Source: Cephaloticoccus primus (lineage in GTDB: Bacteria; Verrucomicrobiota; Verrucomicrobiia; Opitutales; Opitutaceae). From it: 64,000 nucleotides of DNA. This document shows, one piece after another, positions 16,017 to 24,989 of this stretch (position 1 is the stretch's first letter; every line of letters starts with the position of its first letter). A program made the position numbers and the translations under genes. The DNA lies in contig NZ_LSZQ01000012.1 in NCBI RefSeq assembly GCF_001580015.1, positions 62,001-126,000 of the forward strand. The letters are read 5' to 3'. The notes below the pieces were generated by a model, which did not search any database, was not told the DNA's origin, and worked only from the letters and a program-made list of their open reading frames with translations.

Positions 16017-18974
16017 TCACTCTTTGCCCTCGGGCAGGACGAGAACGCGCGAGGCGCGGGCGGCGCCGAGATAGGTGCGCGCGAGCTCGCTCAGCTCTTC
16101 GACGCTGATCGACTCGATGTCGCTGCGGAGTGTCCGCACCGGATTGAGCGTCTCGGGGTTTTCCTGAGCCTGGGCCAGAACAGTGGTGAGCCAGTACATG
16201 TTGTTGCGCTGTAATTGGCGCGCATCGTTCAGCTTCACTTTCCGGATGCGGTTGAGCTCTTCCTTTTTCACGCCGTTGCGGGCGAGCTCGTCACCGATCT
16301 GCACAATCAAATCCTGCACCTGCCGGGCCTGGCGCGGATCGACTGTGCAACCGGCCTCGATATAGCCAAAGTTGGGAGTGGCTTCGCCTCTGTTACTCTG
16401 GACCGAGGGGCTGTAGCTGGCGCCCATTTTCTCGCGTACCTGAGCGCGCAGCCGCTCTTCAAAGATGGAGGCGAGAGCAAAGAGTAAGTGCGAGTGGCGG
16501 TGGTCTCCCGCGCCACGAGTGGGCCAGTACACGCGCACTTCGCCCTTATCGATCTGCGTCTGGATGCGGTAGGTTTCGTTAAACGGTTTTTCGGGAAACG
16601 TTATTTTAGCCAGCTCCGCGGTGAAGTCGCGTTTCTGCGCACGCGCGGGCAGTGCGCCCAGTGTCTCGGCCACAATCGCCAACAGCGCCTCGGGATCGAA
16701 GTCGCCTATGACCGAGACTTCGAGCGGGCCGTGCGCGAGCTGCGGGCCCAGCCAGTCACGCAGCTCCTCCATCGTGCGCGAGAGCAGGACGCTCTCTTCG
16801 GGCAGGGCAAAGCGCGGATCGCCGCCGGAAAGGATACGAGTGACCTCAGCCGTCAACGGCCCTTCAGGCGTGTGCTGAAAGTGCAGGTACATATTCTGCG
16901 CGACTCGGTGCGCCTGGCGCAGGGCTTCGGGCCGCCAGCCGGGGTCGACCAACTGCGCGGTGAGCGACTGGAAATACATCCGCAGGTCTTTGGGGAAGCT
17001 CTGCCCCTGGAGGATAAAGGCATCGTCCCGCACCCTGAAGAGCGCTCCTCCGCTCACTCCGGCAAAGAGCCGGTTCAACTCCTCAACGGAATGCTTCCCA
17101 AGTCCGGCGGAGTTGAAGGTCAGATCTGCCAATGTGTTTAGCCCGGGCAACTCTACGGGCAGGGCGATGCGGCCCTCGCCAACGCGCAGCCACACGCGCA
17201 CGAGCCCGGGCTCGAAGTCAGTTTTCTTGAAGTTGAGCCGCACGCCGTTGGCGAAGCGGACGAGCCGCAGGTCGAGATCGGCCACGCGCTCGTCACTCAC
17301 GACTGTGCCCGGCTCGCCCCAATCGGTATAGGCCCACTCGACTGCCTCGCGCTCGCCGAGCGGCTCGACGGGCACTTGGCTGGCAGCTCGGCCAACCTCC
17401 AGGATAACCTCAGTCGGGCTCTTCCCCTCCTCCTCAATCAGCGCATTGCCCATCACGCTGACGAAGAACCCCTCCCCAAGCCCCGGCGGCCTGCCAAAAA
17501 GCATCTGCAAAAACCGCTGGCACAGCTCGAGCGGGATCTGGTCCAGTGACGGCTTGAGCAGCCCGTAGTCGAAGTGCGGATGGGTAATGACTTTCCCATC
17601 GTGGAGGGCCTGCGCGATTTGGTTGGCTATCCTTCCGGACTGGCGGTTGGCCGCACCGCGGCCCATCGCTTCAATGGCGGTTTTAAACTCGGCCAAAACC
17701 TCGGCGAACTCTTCGGGCAGGAAGCCATGATCCCTCACCCGGCGCAGCTCCTGATCGGCCACCGCGAGCGCCTCGCGCCATTGCTCGCCCTGAGTGCTGA
17801 TCTCGATTGTGGCTTGTCGGTAAAAGTTGAACTCATCCTTCCTCGACACCTGAGCAGCGAGAAAGGGGGCACCCTCCTTCTGCGCCAACACCGCGAGCCT
17901 GCGATTGAACATCTCGAATGCGACGTCGATCACCAGATCCATCATCCGGTTCGGGGCGCTGTCTTCACTCAGGAGGCCCTTAACCTCGGCGTGCAGATCA
18001 AGATTGTAAGGCAGGATATTTGTGATGCGGACGCTCGTGGCCGGAGCCTCCGCGTCGTAGTAATAGTAGGCGCGGGTAACATCAGGGTTGGGCAGCTCGC
18101 CCAAGTCGGGCTCGGGGCGGGCGGGGGCGCGGGCCTTTAGCGGCGCGAAGGTTTTGCGAATCTGCGACTCGACCTTCTTCGCATCAAAGTCGCCTACGGC
18201 CACGATCATCATCCGCTCGGGCCGGTACCACGTGTTCCAGAAGTCGAGGAGCTGCTCGCGGCCAGCAGAGCGGATGACCGACTCCTCGCCGATGGGCAGC
18301 CGCTTGGGCACGAGCGAACCGCCCAAGATAAACTCCAGGTCCGCCGCCTTCGCTCGGTAGAGTGAGCTATCGCGCTCGCGTTTCTCGCTGAGGACGACGG
18401 CGCGCTCGCGCTCGATCTCCTCGTCGAGCAACAAGAGCCCGCCCGCGTAATCGCCAAACACCTGAAACGCCTCAGCGAGTGTCTCCGCATCGGTATTGGG
18501 CAGCTCCAGCATGTACATGGTGCGGTCGAAGCCGGTGAGCGCGTTGGTATCCGCACCGACGCGCATCCCCATCCGCCGGAAAAACTCGACCAGCTTTCCC
18601 GGCGGGTAGTGCGTGCTGCCGGCAAAGGCCATGTGCTCCAGAAAGTGCGCGAGGCCGCGCTGCTCGTCGGTTTCGTGGAGCGAGCCCGCACGCACGATGA
18701 GCCGTAGCGAGGCGCGGCCCTCCGGCTGCTTGTTGGGATAGACTGCGTAGCGCAGCCCGTTGCGCAGCTTGCCCGTGCGCAGCGCGGGATCTTGCGGCAG
18801 CTCAAGCTGCGGCATCCGGTTGGTTGGGCGCTTCGCGGGTGCCGGCCCCACTGCGGTCGCCGACTTGTTTTTCGGCGCGGGCGAAGAGGGGGCATCATCG
18901 GTCGTGCAACCGCCGAGCAGCAGCCACGAAAGCAGCAGGGCAAGGCCCAGCGCGAAGGGGTAACGGGGGTTCAT
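16017..18974 (-). CDS. M16 family zinc metallopeptidase, lipoprotein
   Basis: A 985-residue M16 (pitrilysin/insulinase) protease with a lipobox LGGC (Cys23), so probably membrane-anchored. The inverted zinc motif HFLEH is at residues 110-114 (RGLAHFLEHMAF). The downstream Glu ligand lies in ERAVVLSEKR. R/Y-containing segments typical of the second M16 half occur near the C-terminus. The size fits the four-domain, about 950-residue secreted class. ATG 18974 has GAGG at a suitable distance, whereas the in-frame upstream TTG does not. It is a paralogue of the protease at 19999-22896, from which it is separated by vapBC. Confidence 0.92.
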   Translation of the reverse strand: MNPRYPFALGLALLLSWLLLGGCTTDDAPSSPAPKNKSATAVGPAPAKRPTNRMPQLELPQDPALRTGKLRNGLRYAVYPNKQPEGRASLRLIVRAGSLHETDEQRGLAHFLEHMAFAGSTHYPPGKLVEFFRRMGMRVGADTNALTGFDRTMYMLELPNTDAETLAEAFQVFGDYAGGLLLLDEEIERERAVVLSEKRERDSSLYRAKAADLEFILGGSLVPKRLPIGEESVIRSAGREQLLDFWNTWYRPERMMIVAVGDFDAKKVESQIRKTFAPLKARAPARPEPDLGELPNPDVTRAYYYYDAEAPATSVRITNILPYNLDLHAEVKGLLSEDSAPNRMMDLVIDVAFEMFNRRLAVLAQKEGAPFLAAQVSRKDEFNFYRQATIEISTQGEQWREALAVADQELRRVRDHGFLPEEFAEVLAEFKTAIEAMGRGAANRQSGRIANQIAQALHDGKVITHPHFDYGLLKPSLDQIPLELCQRFLQMLFGRPPGLGEGFFVSVMGNALIEEEGKSPTEVILEVGRAASQVPVEPLGEREAVEWAYTDWGEPGTVVSDERVADLDLRLVRFANGVRLNFKKTDFEPGLVRVWLRVGEGRIALPVELPGLNTLADLTFNSAGLGKHSVEELNRLFAGVSGGALFRVRDDAFILQGQSFPKDLRMYFQSLTAQLVDPGWRPEALRQAHRVAQNMYLHFQHTPEGPLTAEVTRILSGGDPRFALPEESVLLSRTMEELRDWLGPQLAHGPLEVSVIGDFDPEALLAIVAETLGALPARAQKRDFTAELAKITFPEKPFNETYRIQTQIDKGEVRVYWPTRGAGDHRHSHLLFALASIFEERLRAQVREKMGASYSPSVQSNRGEATPNFGYIEAGCTVDPRQARQVQDLIVQIGDELARNGVKKEELNRIRKVKLNDARQLQRNNMYWLTTVLAQAQENPETLNPVRTLRSDIESISVEELSELARTYLGAARASRVLVLPEGKE

Positions 18975-19182
18975 GATGCGCAACCTCTACGTAGCTCCAC
19001 CTATGCGCGAATAAAAAACAGCGACGGTGCGGCTTCCCCACTCATGCTCTCGGCTCCAGTGGCACCTCCACTCAAGCCTGCGCGGAGGTCGGCGACCTCG
19101 GCCCAATTTGCACAGCGGCTCAGGAGTCGAGCGCATCTCACCCAAAGGTCACAGACGCTGTCGATTTGGCGCAGGGTTTGAC

Positions 19183-19200
19183 TGTCCCTATGAGGGGACA
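19183..19200. promoter_or_regulatory. Inverted repeat upstream of vapBC, candidate operator
   Basis: TGTCCC (19183-19188) and GGGACA (19195-19200) form perfect arms with spacer TATGAG, ending 15 bp before the vapB ATG. VapB-type antitoxins usually autoregulate through such palindromes. TTTGACT just upstream could serve as a -35 element. Confidence 0.45.
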
Positions 19201-19215
19201 CAACGTGCGCGCGTT

Positions 19216-19485
19216 ATGAAGTTTACTGCGAAAGTGTTTAAAAGCGGGAACTCAATGGCACTTCGGCTGCCAAGCGCGCTGAAGTTTGAGTCGAAGGAGC
19301 TTTGCATTGAGAGGGGCAATAGTGGGGATCTTATCGTTTATGACCCGGTGGTTCGCGAGCGGGCCTATCAAGAGCGGCGGAAGCGGTGGGATGAGATACA
19401 CCGGGAAGTCAGGACCGAGGAGGAAGCCGCAATTGCCGCTGGGGCGAGTGAGAAGGACTTCGAGTTCCCGCGATTTGAGCAATGA
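19216..19485 (+). CDS. vapB: VapB-type antitoxin (AbrB/SpoVT fold)
   Basis: An 89-residue protein beginning MKFTAKVFKSGNSMALRLP, the swapped-hairpin AbrB DNA-binding pattern of VapB antitoxins. The C-terminal half is charged (REVRTEEEAAIAAGAS, then DFEFPRFEQ) and is the likely toxin-binding segment. It overlaps vapC by four bases (ATGA), the usual arrangement. The open frame extends far upstream, but the homology starts at ATG 19216, next to a palindrome. Confidence 0.85.
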   Translation: MKFTAKVFKSGNSMALRLPSALKFESKELCIERGNSGDLIVYDPVVRERAYQERRKRWDEIHREVRTEEEAAIAAGASEKDFEFPRFEQ

Positions 19486-19907
19486 GTCTACCTGACTACT
19501 TCTTCCTGGATACCAATGCAGTATCAGCGTACCTGCGGGGTCGCGATATTGGGTTGGTTGCGCGTGTGCGGGCATCGTGGCCGAGCTTGCGCCTGTCGTC
19601 CATTGTTTGGAGTGAGTTGGAGTACGGGGTACGCAAGCAGCCGGAGCGCCCGAAGCTGCGCGCGAGGTTAAATCGGCTGCGCGAAGATATTCCTGATGTG
19701 CAGCCGTACGACGAACGGGCAGCGGAACTTACGGGTGAAGTGCGGGCGTACCTGGCAAAGTTGAAGCCGAATGCGCAGCCGATCGGGGCGATGGACAGCC
19801 TGCTCGCCGGGCATGCGCTGGCTTTGGGATATGGGATTGTGACGGCAAATGTGCGTGAGTTTACGCGTGTGCCGGAGCTGGTGGTGGAAGACTGGGGCGA
19901 GCGCTGA
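19482..19907 (+). CDS. vapC: VapC-type PIN-domain ribonuclease toxin
   Basis: A 141-residue PIN domain. Acidic residues of the active site are Asp10 (FFLDTNAVSAYL), Glu45 (SELEYGV) and Asp105 (GAMDSLLAGHAL). The fourth position falls in TANVREFTRVPEL, where the common Asp is replaced by Asn/Arg. VapC toxins are endoribonucleases that often cleave initiator tRNA or the ribosomal sarcin-ricin loop; the target here is unknown. It pairs with vapB through an ATGA overlap and lies between two paralogous M16 protease genes on the other strand. Confidence 0.88.
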   Translation: MSLPDYFFLDTNAVSAYLRGRDIGLVARVRASWPSLRLSSIVWSELEYGVRKQPERPKLRARLNRLREDIPDVQPYDERAAELTGEVRAYLAKLKPNAQPIGAMDSLLAGHALALGYGIVTANVREFTRVPELVVEDWGER

Positions 19908-19998
19908 TCAGGCGACATTTGTCGCCGCCACCGCCATCCTGCCCCCCACGGGCAGGAGGAGCTGCCCGTTTTTCTGCAATCAATCAAACGCACTCCTC

Positions 19999-22896
19999 CT
20001 ACTTTGCCTCCGGCAAGACGATGACGCGCGAAGCACGGGCGGCCCCGAGGTAGGTGCGCGCCAGTTCGCTGAGCTCCTCGGCCGTGATCGACTCGAAGTC
20101 GCGCTCGCGCGTGCGCGCCCAGTCGAGCGACTCGGGTTTTTCCTGGGCGTCCGCCAGCACGCTGTGCAGCCAGTAGTCGTTGCTGCGAAGCGATTCGCGG
20201 ATGCTCGTCATCACGGGCTGGCGCGCGCGCTCAAGCTCGTCGGCCGACACTCCATTGCGCGCGAGGTCGTCGCCGATTTCCACGATCAGGTCGGTAATCA
20301 TCCCGGCCTGCGCGGGATCCACGATGCAGGCGGCCTGCATGGAGCCGTAGCCGGGGAACACTTCGCTCGCCTGGCTCATGGCGCGGGGGCTGTAGCTGCC
20401 GCCGATCTCCTCGCGCACCTTTACGCGCAGCCGGTCGTTCAGCACCGCGCCGAGCAGGGCGAGGCGGCGGCGGCGCTGCACGTCGATCCCGTCGGTCGTC
20501 GGCCAGTACACGCGCAGCTCGCCTTTATCGATCTCGGTCGGGATGCGGTAGTTTTTGTTAAACGGTTTCTCGGGAAACCTCACCTGCTTGCGCTCATCGA
20601 GGGCGCGGCGTTCGCGGCGCGGCGGCAGTGCGCCGAGCGTCCCTGCCACAGCGGCGATAGTCGCCTCGGGGTCAAAGTCGCCCACGATCGCAACTTCGAG
20701 CGGGCCTTGGGCGAGCGGCTCGGTGAGCCATTCGCGCGCCTCTTCCGGCGTGCGCGAGAGCAAGACCTCCTTGGGCGGCAGGCCGAAGCGCGGGTCGCCG
20801 CCCATTACGAATCGGGCGACCTCGGTCGCGAGCGGGCCATTCGTGGTGTGGGCAAAACCGCGATACATCTGGTTAATATCCTTGTGCAGCTCGCGCAGGG
20901 CCTCGGGCCGCAGCCCCACATCGGTCAACTGCGCCGCCATAATCTGGAGCTGGAGCTGGAGGTCGTCGCGGGTCGTCTCTCCTGCGAGCGTAAAGGCGTC
21001 GAGCTCCACCCGGAAACCCGAGCTCACCGTGTGTCCGGCCAGGAGCCGCCGCAGCTCGTCGGGATCGTGCGCACCGAGCCCCCCCAGATTAAAGAGCCCT
21101 GCCGCAACCACACCGATGCCCGGGTACTGCTCCGCAGGCTCGCAGAGCTTCCCCTCGCCCACGCGCAACGCGACCTTGATGACACCTTTTTCAAACCCGG
21201 TTTTCTTAAGGTTAAGGCGCACGCCGTTGGCGAAGCGGATCAGCCGCAGGTCAAGATCGGCCACGCGCTCATCGCTCACGACCCGGCCCGGCTCGCCCCA
21301 ATAATGGTAAGCCCACTCGGTCTGGTGAAGTGCTTCAGGCGGGGAAACCGGCTCGCGCTGCGAGGCGACATAGACATCGCGAATCGCCGCCCTCGCCGCA
21401 TCCGGGGCCGGCTCACCCGGGTCGCCAATCACGGAATTCCCCATGACGCTGATGTAGTGCCCGCGTCCGGAAAAGGTCTCGCGCAGCGCGGCGAGGCAAT
21501 CCTCCGGAGTCAGGCGGGAGAGCGCCTCGGAGAAGAGTTCGAGATGAGCCTCGGGATGGGCGAATATCTCGCCCTTGTGAAGGGCCTCGGCGAGCTCGTT
21601 GGAGAGCTGGGACGAGTGGCGAGTCGGTGCGCGGCGCACGGCCTGCTCCAGCACGCTGCGATACTCGGCGACGACCTCGGCGAGCTCCTCGGGCCGAAAG
21701 CCAAACTGGAGCGCGCGGCGCAGCTCCTTGTCCGCGACTCCGAGTGCCGCGCTCCAGTGCTCTGCCGTCGTGCTTATCGACAGCTCGGCCTCAGTCACGA
21801 AGTGGAAATAGTCCCCCACATAGGCCCGCCCCGCGGCAAATGGCGCCCCCTCCTTCCTCGCCAGCTCAGTGAAACGGCGGTTGAGAATCTCCAGCGCGAG
21901 ATCGCGCGGCAGCGCGGCGAGCCGCTTCTGCGCGCTGTCGGGCTCGTCTGCGTAGGGCGTGAGCCAGGTCAGGCTGACCGTCGTCGAGGGCGCCTCGGGC
22001 TCGTGGTGGTAAAACACGCGCAGGCCCTGAAAGTCAGGCACCCGCCCCATGTCGGGCAGTGGCCGCGCCGGTGCCTTTGCCGCAAGCGGGGTAAAGGTCT
22101 CCCGAATCTGCGCCTCGACCTGCGCGACATCGAAGTCGCCCACAGCGACTACGATCATCCGCTCGGGCCGGTACCAGGTTTCCCAAAAATCGACGAAGCG
22201 GTCGCGCCTGGCCTGCTCGATCACCGGCTCCAGACCGATCGGCAGCCGCTGCGGCAAGCGCGCTTCATTGAGCATGAACCCAAACTGGGCGACGAAGATG
22301 CGGTAGCCCACGTTGTCGCGCGCGCGCTTCTCGTTGAGGATGACGCCGCGCTCGCGGTCGATCTCCTCGTCGAGCAGCAGCAGCCCGCCCGCGTAGTCGC
22401 TGAGCACGCGCAGGCCCTCGGCCAGCGTCGGCTCATCGGTGCGCGGAAGCTCCAGCATGTACTGCGTACGGTCGAAGCTCGTGAAGGCGTTTGTATCGCC
22501 GCCGAAGCTCATCCCCATGCGCTGGAAAAACTCGACCAGCGTCCCCGGCGGATAGTTCGTGCTGCCGTTAAACGCCATGTGCTCCAGGAAGTGGGCGAGC
22601 CCGCGCTGCTCCTCCGTCTCGTGGAGCGAGCCCGCCTGCACGACGAGGCGCAGCGAGGCGCGGCCCTGCGGTTCCTTATTGGGGTAGATCGCGTAGCGCA
22701 GCCCATTCGGCAGCGTGCCCGTGCGCAGGGCGGGGTCGACTTTCAGCGAAGGCTCCGCCGCAGCGGGGAGCGCAAGTGCGGTCGGCGCAGGCGAGCCATT
22801 GGGGGCGGCGGGAGGGGTGGGAGGGGCGGAGTTGGGAAACCCCGAGAACGGGAAAGCGAGAGCAAGGACAAGAGCGAGCGGGCGGAGAGACTTCAT
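19999..22896 (-). CDS. M16 family zinc metallopeptidase, secreted
   Basis: A 965-residue paralogue of the 16017-18974 protease, sharing DPALRTG.LPNGLRYA.YPNK, GRASLRL, HETEEQRGLAHFLEHMAF and the C-terminal ELSELARTYLGAARASRV ending. The zinc motif HFLEH is at residues 102-106 and the third ligand Glu lies in ERGVILNEKR. It has a cleavable signal peptide (about 1-21) with no lipobox, so it is probably periplasmic or secreted while its paralogue is anchored. Its ATG overlaps the stop of the upstream GH32 gene by four bases, so the two are co-translated. Confidence 0.92.
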   Translation of the reverse strand: MKSLRPLALVLALAFPFSGFPNSAPPTPPAAPNGSPAPTALALPAAAEPSLKVDPALRTGTLPNGLRYAIYPNKEPQGRASLRLVVQAGSLHETEEQRGLAHFLEHMAFNGSTNYPPGTLVEFFQRMGMSFGGDTNAFTSFDRTQYMLELPRTDEPTLAEGLRVLSDYAGGLLLLDEEIDRERGVILNEKRARDNVGYRIFVAQFGFMLNEARLPQRLPIGLEPVIEQARRDRFVDFWETWYRPERMIVVAVGDFDVAQVEAQIRETFTPLAAKAPARPLPDMGRVPDFQGLRVFYHHEPEAPSTTVSLTWLTPYADEPDSAQKRLAALPRDLALEILNRRFTELARKEGAPFAAGRAYVGDYFHFVTEAELSISTTAEHWSAALGVADKELRRALQFGFRPEELAEVVAEYRSVLEQAVRRAPTRHSSQLSNELAEALHKGEIFAHPEAHLELFSEALSRLTPEDCLAALRETFSGRGHYISVMGNSVIGDPGEPAPDAARAAIRDVYVASQREPVSPPEALHQTEWAYHYWGEPGRVVSDERVADLDLRLIRFANGVRLNLKKTGFEKGVIKVALRVGEGKLCEPAEQYPGIGVVAAGLFNLGGLGAHDPDELRRLLAGHTVSSGFRVELDAFTLAGETTRDDLQLQLQIMAAQLTDVGLRPEALRELHKDINQMYRGFAHTTNGPLATEVARFVMGGDPRFGLPPKEVLLSRTPEEAREWLTEPLAQGPLEVAIVGDFDPEATIAAVAGTLGALPPRRERRALDERKQVRFPEKPFNKNYRIPTEIDKGELRVYWPTTDGIDVQRRRRLALLGAVLNDRLRVKVREEIGGSYSPRAMSQASEVFPGYGSMQAACIVDPAQAGMITDLIVEIGDDLARNGVSADELERARQPVMTSIRESLRSNDYWLHSVLADAQEKPESLDWARTRERDFESITAEELSELARTYLGAARASRVIVLPEAK

Positions 22897-24542
22897 CGCC
22901 CATGCTTATCTCGATAGGGCTCATCCGCCTCCAGAGAAAACGTGGCACCGGCAATCGCCGCCCCCAGGCTGAGCTCGATAAAGGGCCGCTTCGGGAAAAA
23001 CAGGGCGGTCATCACGCGCAGGCCCTCGTCTACGAAGATCTCCACCGAGGTTTTATCGAGGACGAACAGGAACTTCACCTCGCTGCGTGGCCCGCCAAAG
23101 AGCGGGGCCGTCATCACGGGCTCGGCGAAGTTTTCATCTCCGGCAAAGCTGCCCGAGTAGCGACGATCCACGAAAAGCCCGGCACTGCCCTCGGCATTAT
23201 CGATTCCAAAAAACAGCCGCTCATCGCAGCCATTCCTGAGCGTAAACGTGGTGCGGCCCAGCCCGAGGTTTGCCAGCGACACCGAAATCACCGCGCAGCT
23301 CAGGTCGAGCTCGTCGGCGTGAATCAGCACCGCCTCGGAGTCAGCCCTCACGACGCCGGAGCGGGTAAGTGCGCAGCTCAGGTGATCAAAGAGCTCCTGC
23401 ACCGGATAGCTTTTCAGGACGTAGCCTTCGGGGCAGCTCACCAGGCTGAGCTCGCGGGCAATGGTCATTTGGCCGAGCCAACCGTCGGCCCGGGAAGGCA
23501 GGTTCGCCGCGTAGTCCCAATTCGACATCCAGCCGATCATGATCCGCCGGGGGCGCAGCCCCATGCTTCCCACCCGGCCGTGCGGGCTGGCCTCGCCCTC
23601 CAGCAGCGGCGTATCGCTCACCGGTACGTTGTTAAACAAAACGCCCGCGTAGTTATCGCGGCCCCAGTCCACCCAGCGCGCCGAGCTCTCGCCGCTCTCT
23701 TCGCGCGCCGCACGCTTCGTTCCCCCGCGCCCCTTTGTTTTGGAAACGCGGGAAACCGAAAATGCCGTCCCGTCGAAATCGCCCACAAAGTACTGCGTGG
23801 CCGAACCGGGGTTTGGCCCGCCCGGATTTACGCTCACCAGCAAGACCCATTTTTCGCCCTCGCTGGCTGCCTGCTCACCGCCCTCCCCTGCGCAGCCCTG
23901 GACAGGCAGCGGGAAAAGATCGGGGCACTCCCAGACTCCACCGTGCGCACCGCAGTCAGCGCCAAACTCCGAGAGAAACGTCCAGCCCTTGAGATCCGGC
24001 GAAGAGTAAAAATGCACGCGATTTCCCACCGCCAAAACCATGAGCCAGTGCCCGCCCGGAGCGTACCAAAAGACCTTTGGATCGCGGAAGTTCAAATGCA
24101 GCGACGAAGAGGCCAGGACGGGGTTCCCCTCGTAATGTGTCCACGTCAGGCAGCCATCCAGTGAGTACGCCAGCGCCTGCTTCTCTTCCTCCTCCGGCTC
24201 AGAAGCCATCACATCATGGGCGGTGTAAATCGCCACAACAGGCGGGTTCGCCGCCGTGCCAAAGCCCGACGTGTTTTGATAATCGACGACCGCGCTCCCC
24301 GAAAAAATCTGGATCGGCCCCTGCGGACACAACGCAGTCGGCTGCTGCTCCCAGCTCACCAAATCGGGGCTCGTCGCATGGCCCCAGTGCATCGGCCCGT
24401 GGATCGGCTCACAGGGGTAGTACTGGAAAAACAGGTGCCAGATGCCGTCGAGATACAGGAGCCCATTCGGATCATTCATCCAGCCCTTGGCAGGGGAAAA
24501 GTGGTAGTGCGGGCGGTAGTCAGTTTCGGAGGACGAGTTCAT
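22893..24542 (-). CDS. GH32 beta-fructofuranosidase/levanase-like hydrolase
   Basis: A 549-residue GH32 enzyme. The nucleophile Asp24 is in WMNDPNG, the RDP motif is RDPKVFW (near 152) and the acid/base Glu is in WECPDLF (near 203). The C-terminal beta-sandwich (about 390-549) includes DKTSVEIFVDEGLR. It hydrolyses beta-fructosides such as sucrose, inulin or levan; the exact substrate cannot be read from sequence. No signal peptide is visible, which suggests an intracellular enzyme. The protein has an unusual low-complexity insertion around residues 265-285 (KGRGGTKRAAREESGE). A second GH32 gene lies at 27430. The 3' end overlaps the M16 protease start (ATGA). Confidence 0.9.
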   Translation of the reverse strand: MNSSSETDYRPHYHFSPAKGWMNDPNGLLYLDGIWHLFFQYYPCEPIHGPMHWGHATSPDLVSWEQQPTALCPQGPIQIFSGSAVVDYQNTSGFGTAANPPVVAIYTAHDVMASEPEEEEKQALAYSLDGCLTWTHYEGNPVLASSSLHLNFRDPKVFWYAPGGHWLMVLAVGNRVHFYSSPDLKGWTFLSEFGADCGAHGGVWECPDLFPLPVQGCAGEGGEQAASEGEKWVLLVSVNPGGPNPGSATQYFVGDFDGTAFSVSRVSKTKGRGGTKRAAREESGESSARWVDWGRDNYAGVLFNNVPVSDTPLLEGEASPHGRVGSMGLRPRRIMIGWMSNWDYAANLPSRADGWLGQMTIARELSLVSCPEGYVLKSYPVQELFDHLSCALTRSGVVRADSEAVLIHADELDLSCAVISVSLANLGLGRTTFTLRNGCDERLFFGIDNAEGSAGLFVDRRYSGSFAGDENFAEPVMTAPLFGGPRSEVKFLFVLDKTSVEIFVDEGLRVMTALFFPKRPFIELSLGAAIAGATFSLEADEPYRDKHGR

Positions 24543-24642
24543 AAAAAGGAATGGGCGGCACCCAGCCGACCACTCCTTCCGATCCCCCGAAAACGCCCTT
24601 GTTCACGCCGAACCAAGTCATACCCGCACACGCCCCAAAGAC

Positions 24643-24964
24643 CCACTGCGCGTGGGGCGGTGGGCAGTGCCCACTCCCATTTACTGTGCCGCTTGCTCAC
24701 CGTGCGGAACGCACGGTGAGCAAGCGGCACAGTTGGAAATGCCCGAACTTCGGTCGGGCTGGAGATTAACCCGCAAACTTTCTCGCTTCGCCCAAATGGG
24801 TTTACGCTTCGTCTGCATTTGATGCCTCAACCCCTGTCGCAACGCGACAGGGAGGCAAATTTGGGAATCGTGCTTCGTCGCGCAGCGACGAGGCCGATTC
24901 CCAAATTCAATGGAAGGGGACACCGTCCCCCGCCGCCCGCGCAGGGCCGCCCCACGCGCAGTGG
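24643..24964. mobile_element. MITE-like structured repeat with 18-bp terminal inverted repeats, full copy
   Basis: Ends are CCACTGCGCGTGGGGCGG (24643-24660) and its exact reverse complement (24947-24964). In order inside: a perfect 24-bp stem with GAA loop (24683-24733); a CCCGA..TCGGG hairpin near 24742; the TAACC..GGGT block (24767-24812); CCTGTCGC-AAC-GCGACAGG (24834-24852); a long stem (24857-24908); and GGGGAC-ACC-GTCCCC near 24916-24930. No open frame or transposase is inside. No target duplication is obvious. It fills the spacer between uxaC and the GH32 gene, ending 25 bp from the uxaC stop. A second full copy lies at 63528-63850. Confidence 0.75.
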
Positions 24965-24989
24965 ATAGCTTTGGCGAGCGAGCCGCCCG

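Noticed and set aside
19849-22917. 1022-codon open frame on the plus strand
   Set aside because: Antisense shadow of the M16 protease at 19999-22896, Arg-rich and without domain features.
24683-24733. Long perfect hairpin as a transcription terminator
   Set aside because: The stem is 24 bp with a 3-base loop and no U-tract, and the same structure recurs as part of a composite repeat, so it was treated as a repeat module.
24643-24964. CRISPR array
   Set aside because: Repeats are palindromic modules of different sequence with no regular spacer-repeat spacing, and no cas gene is present.
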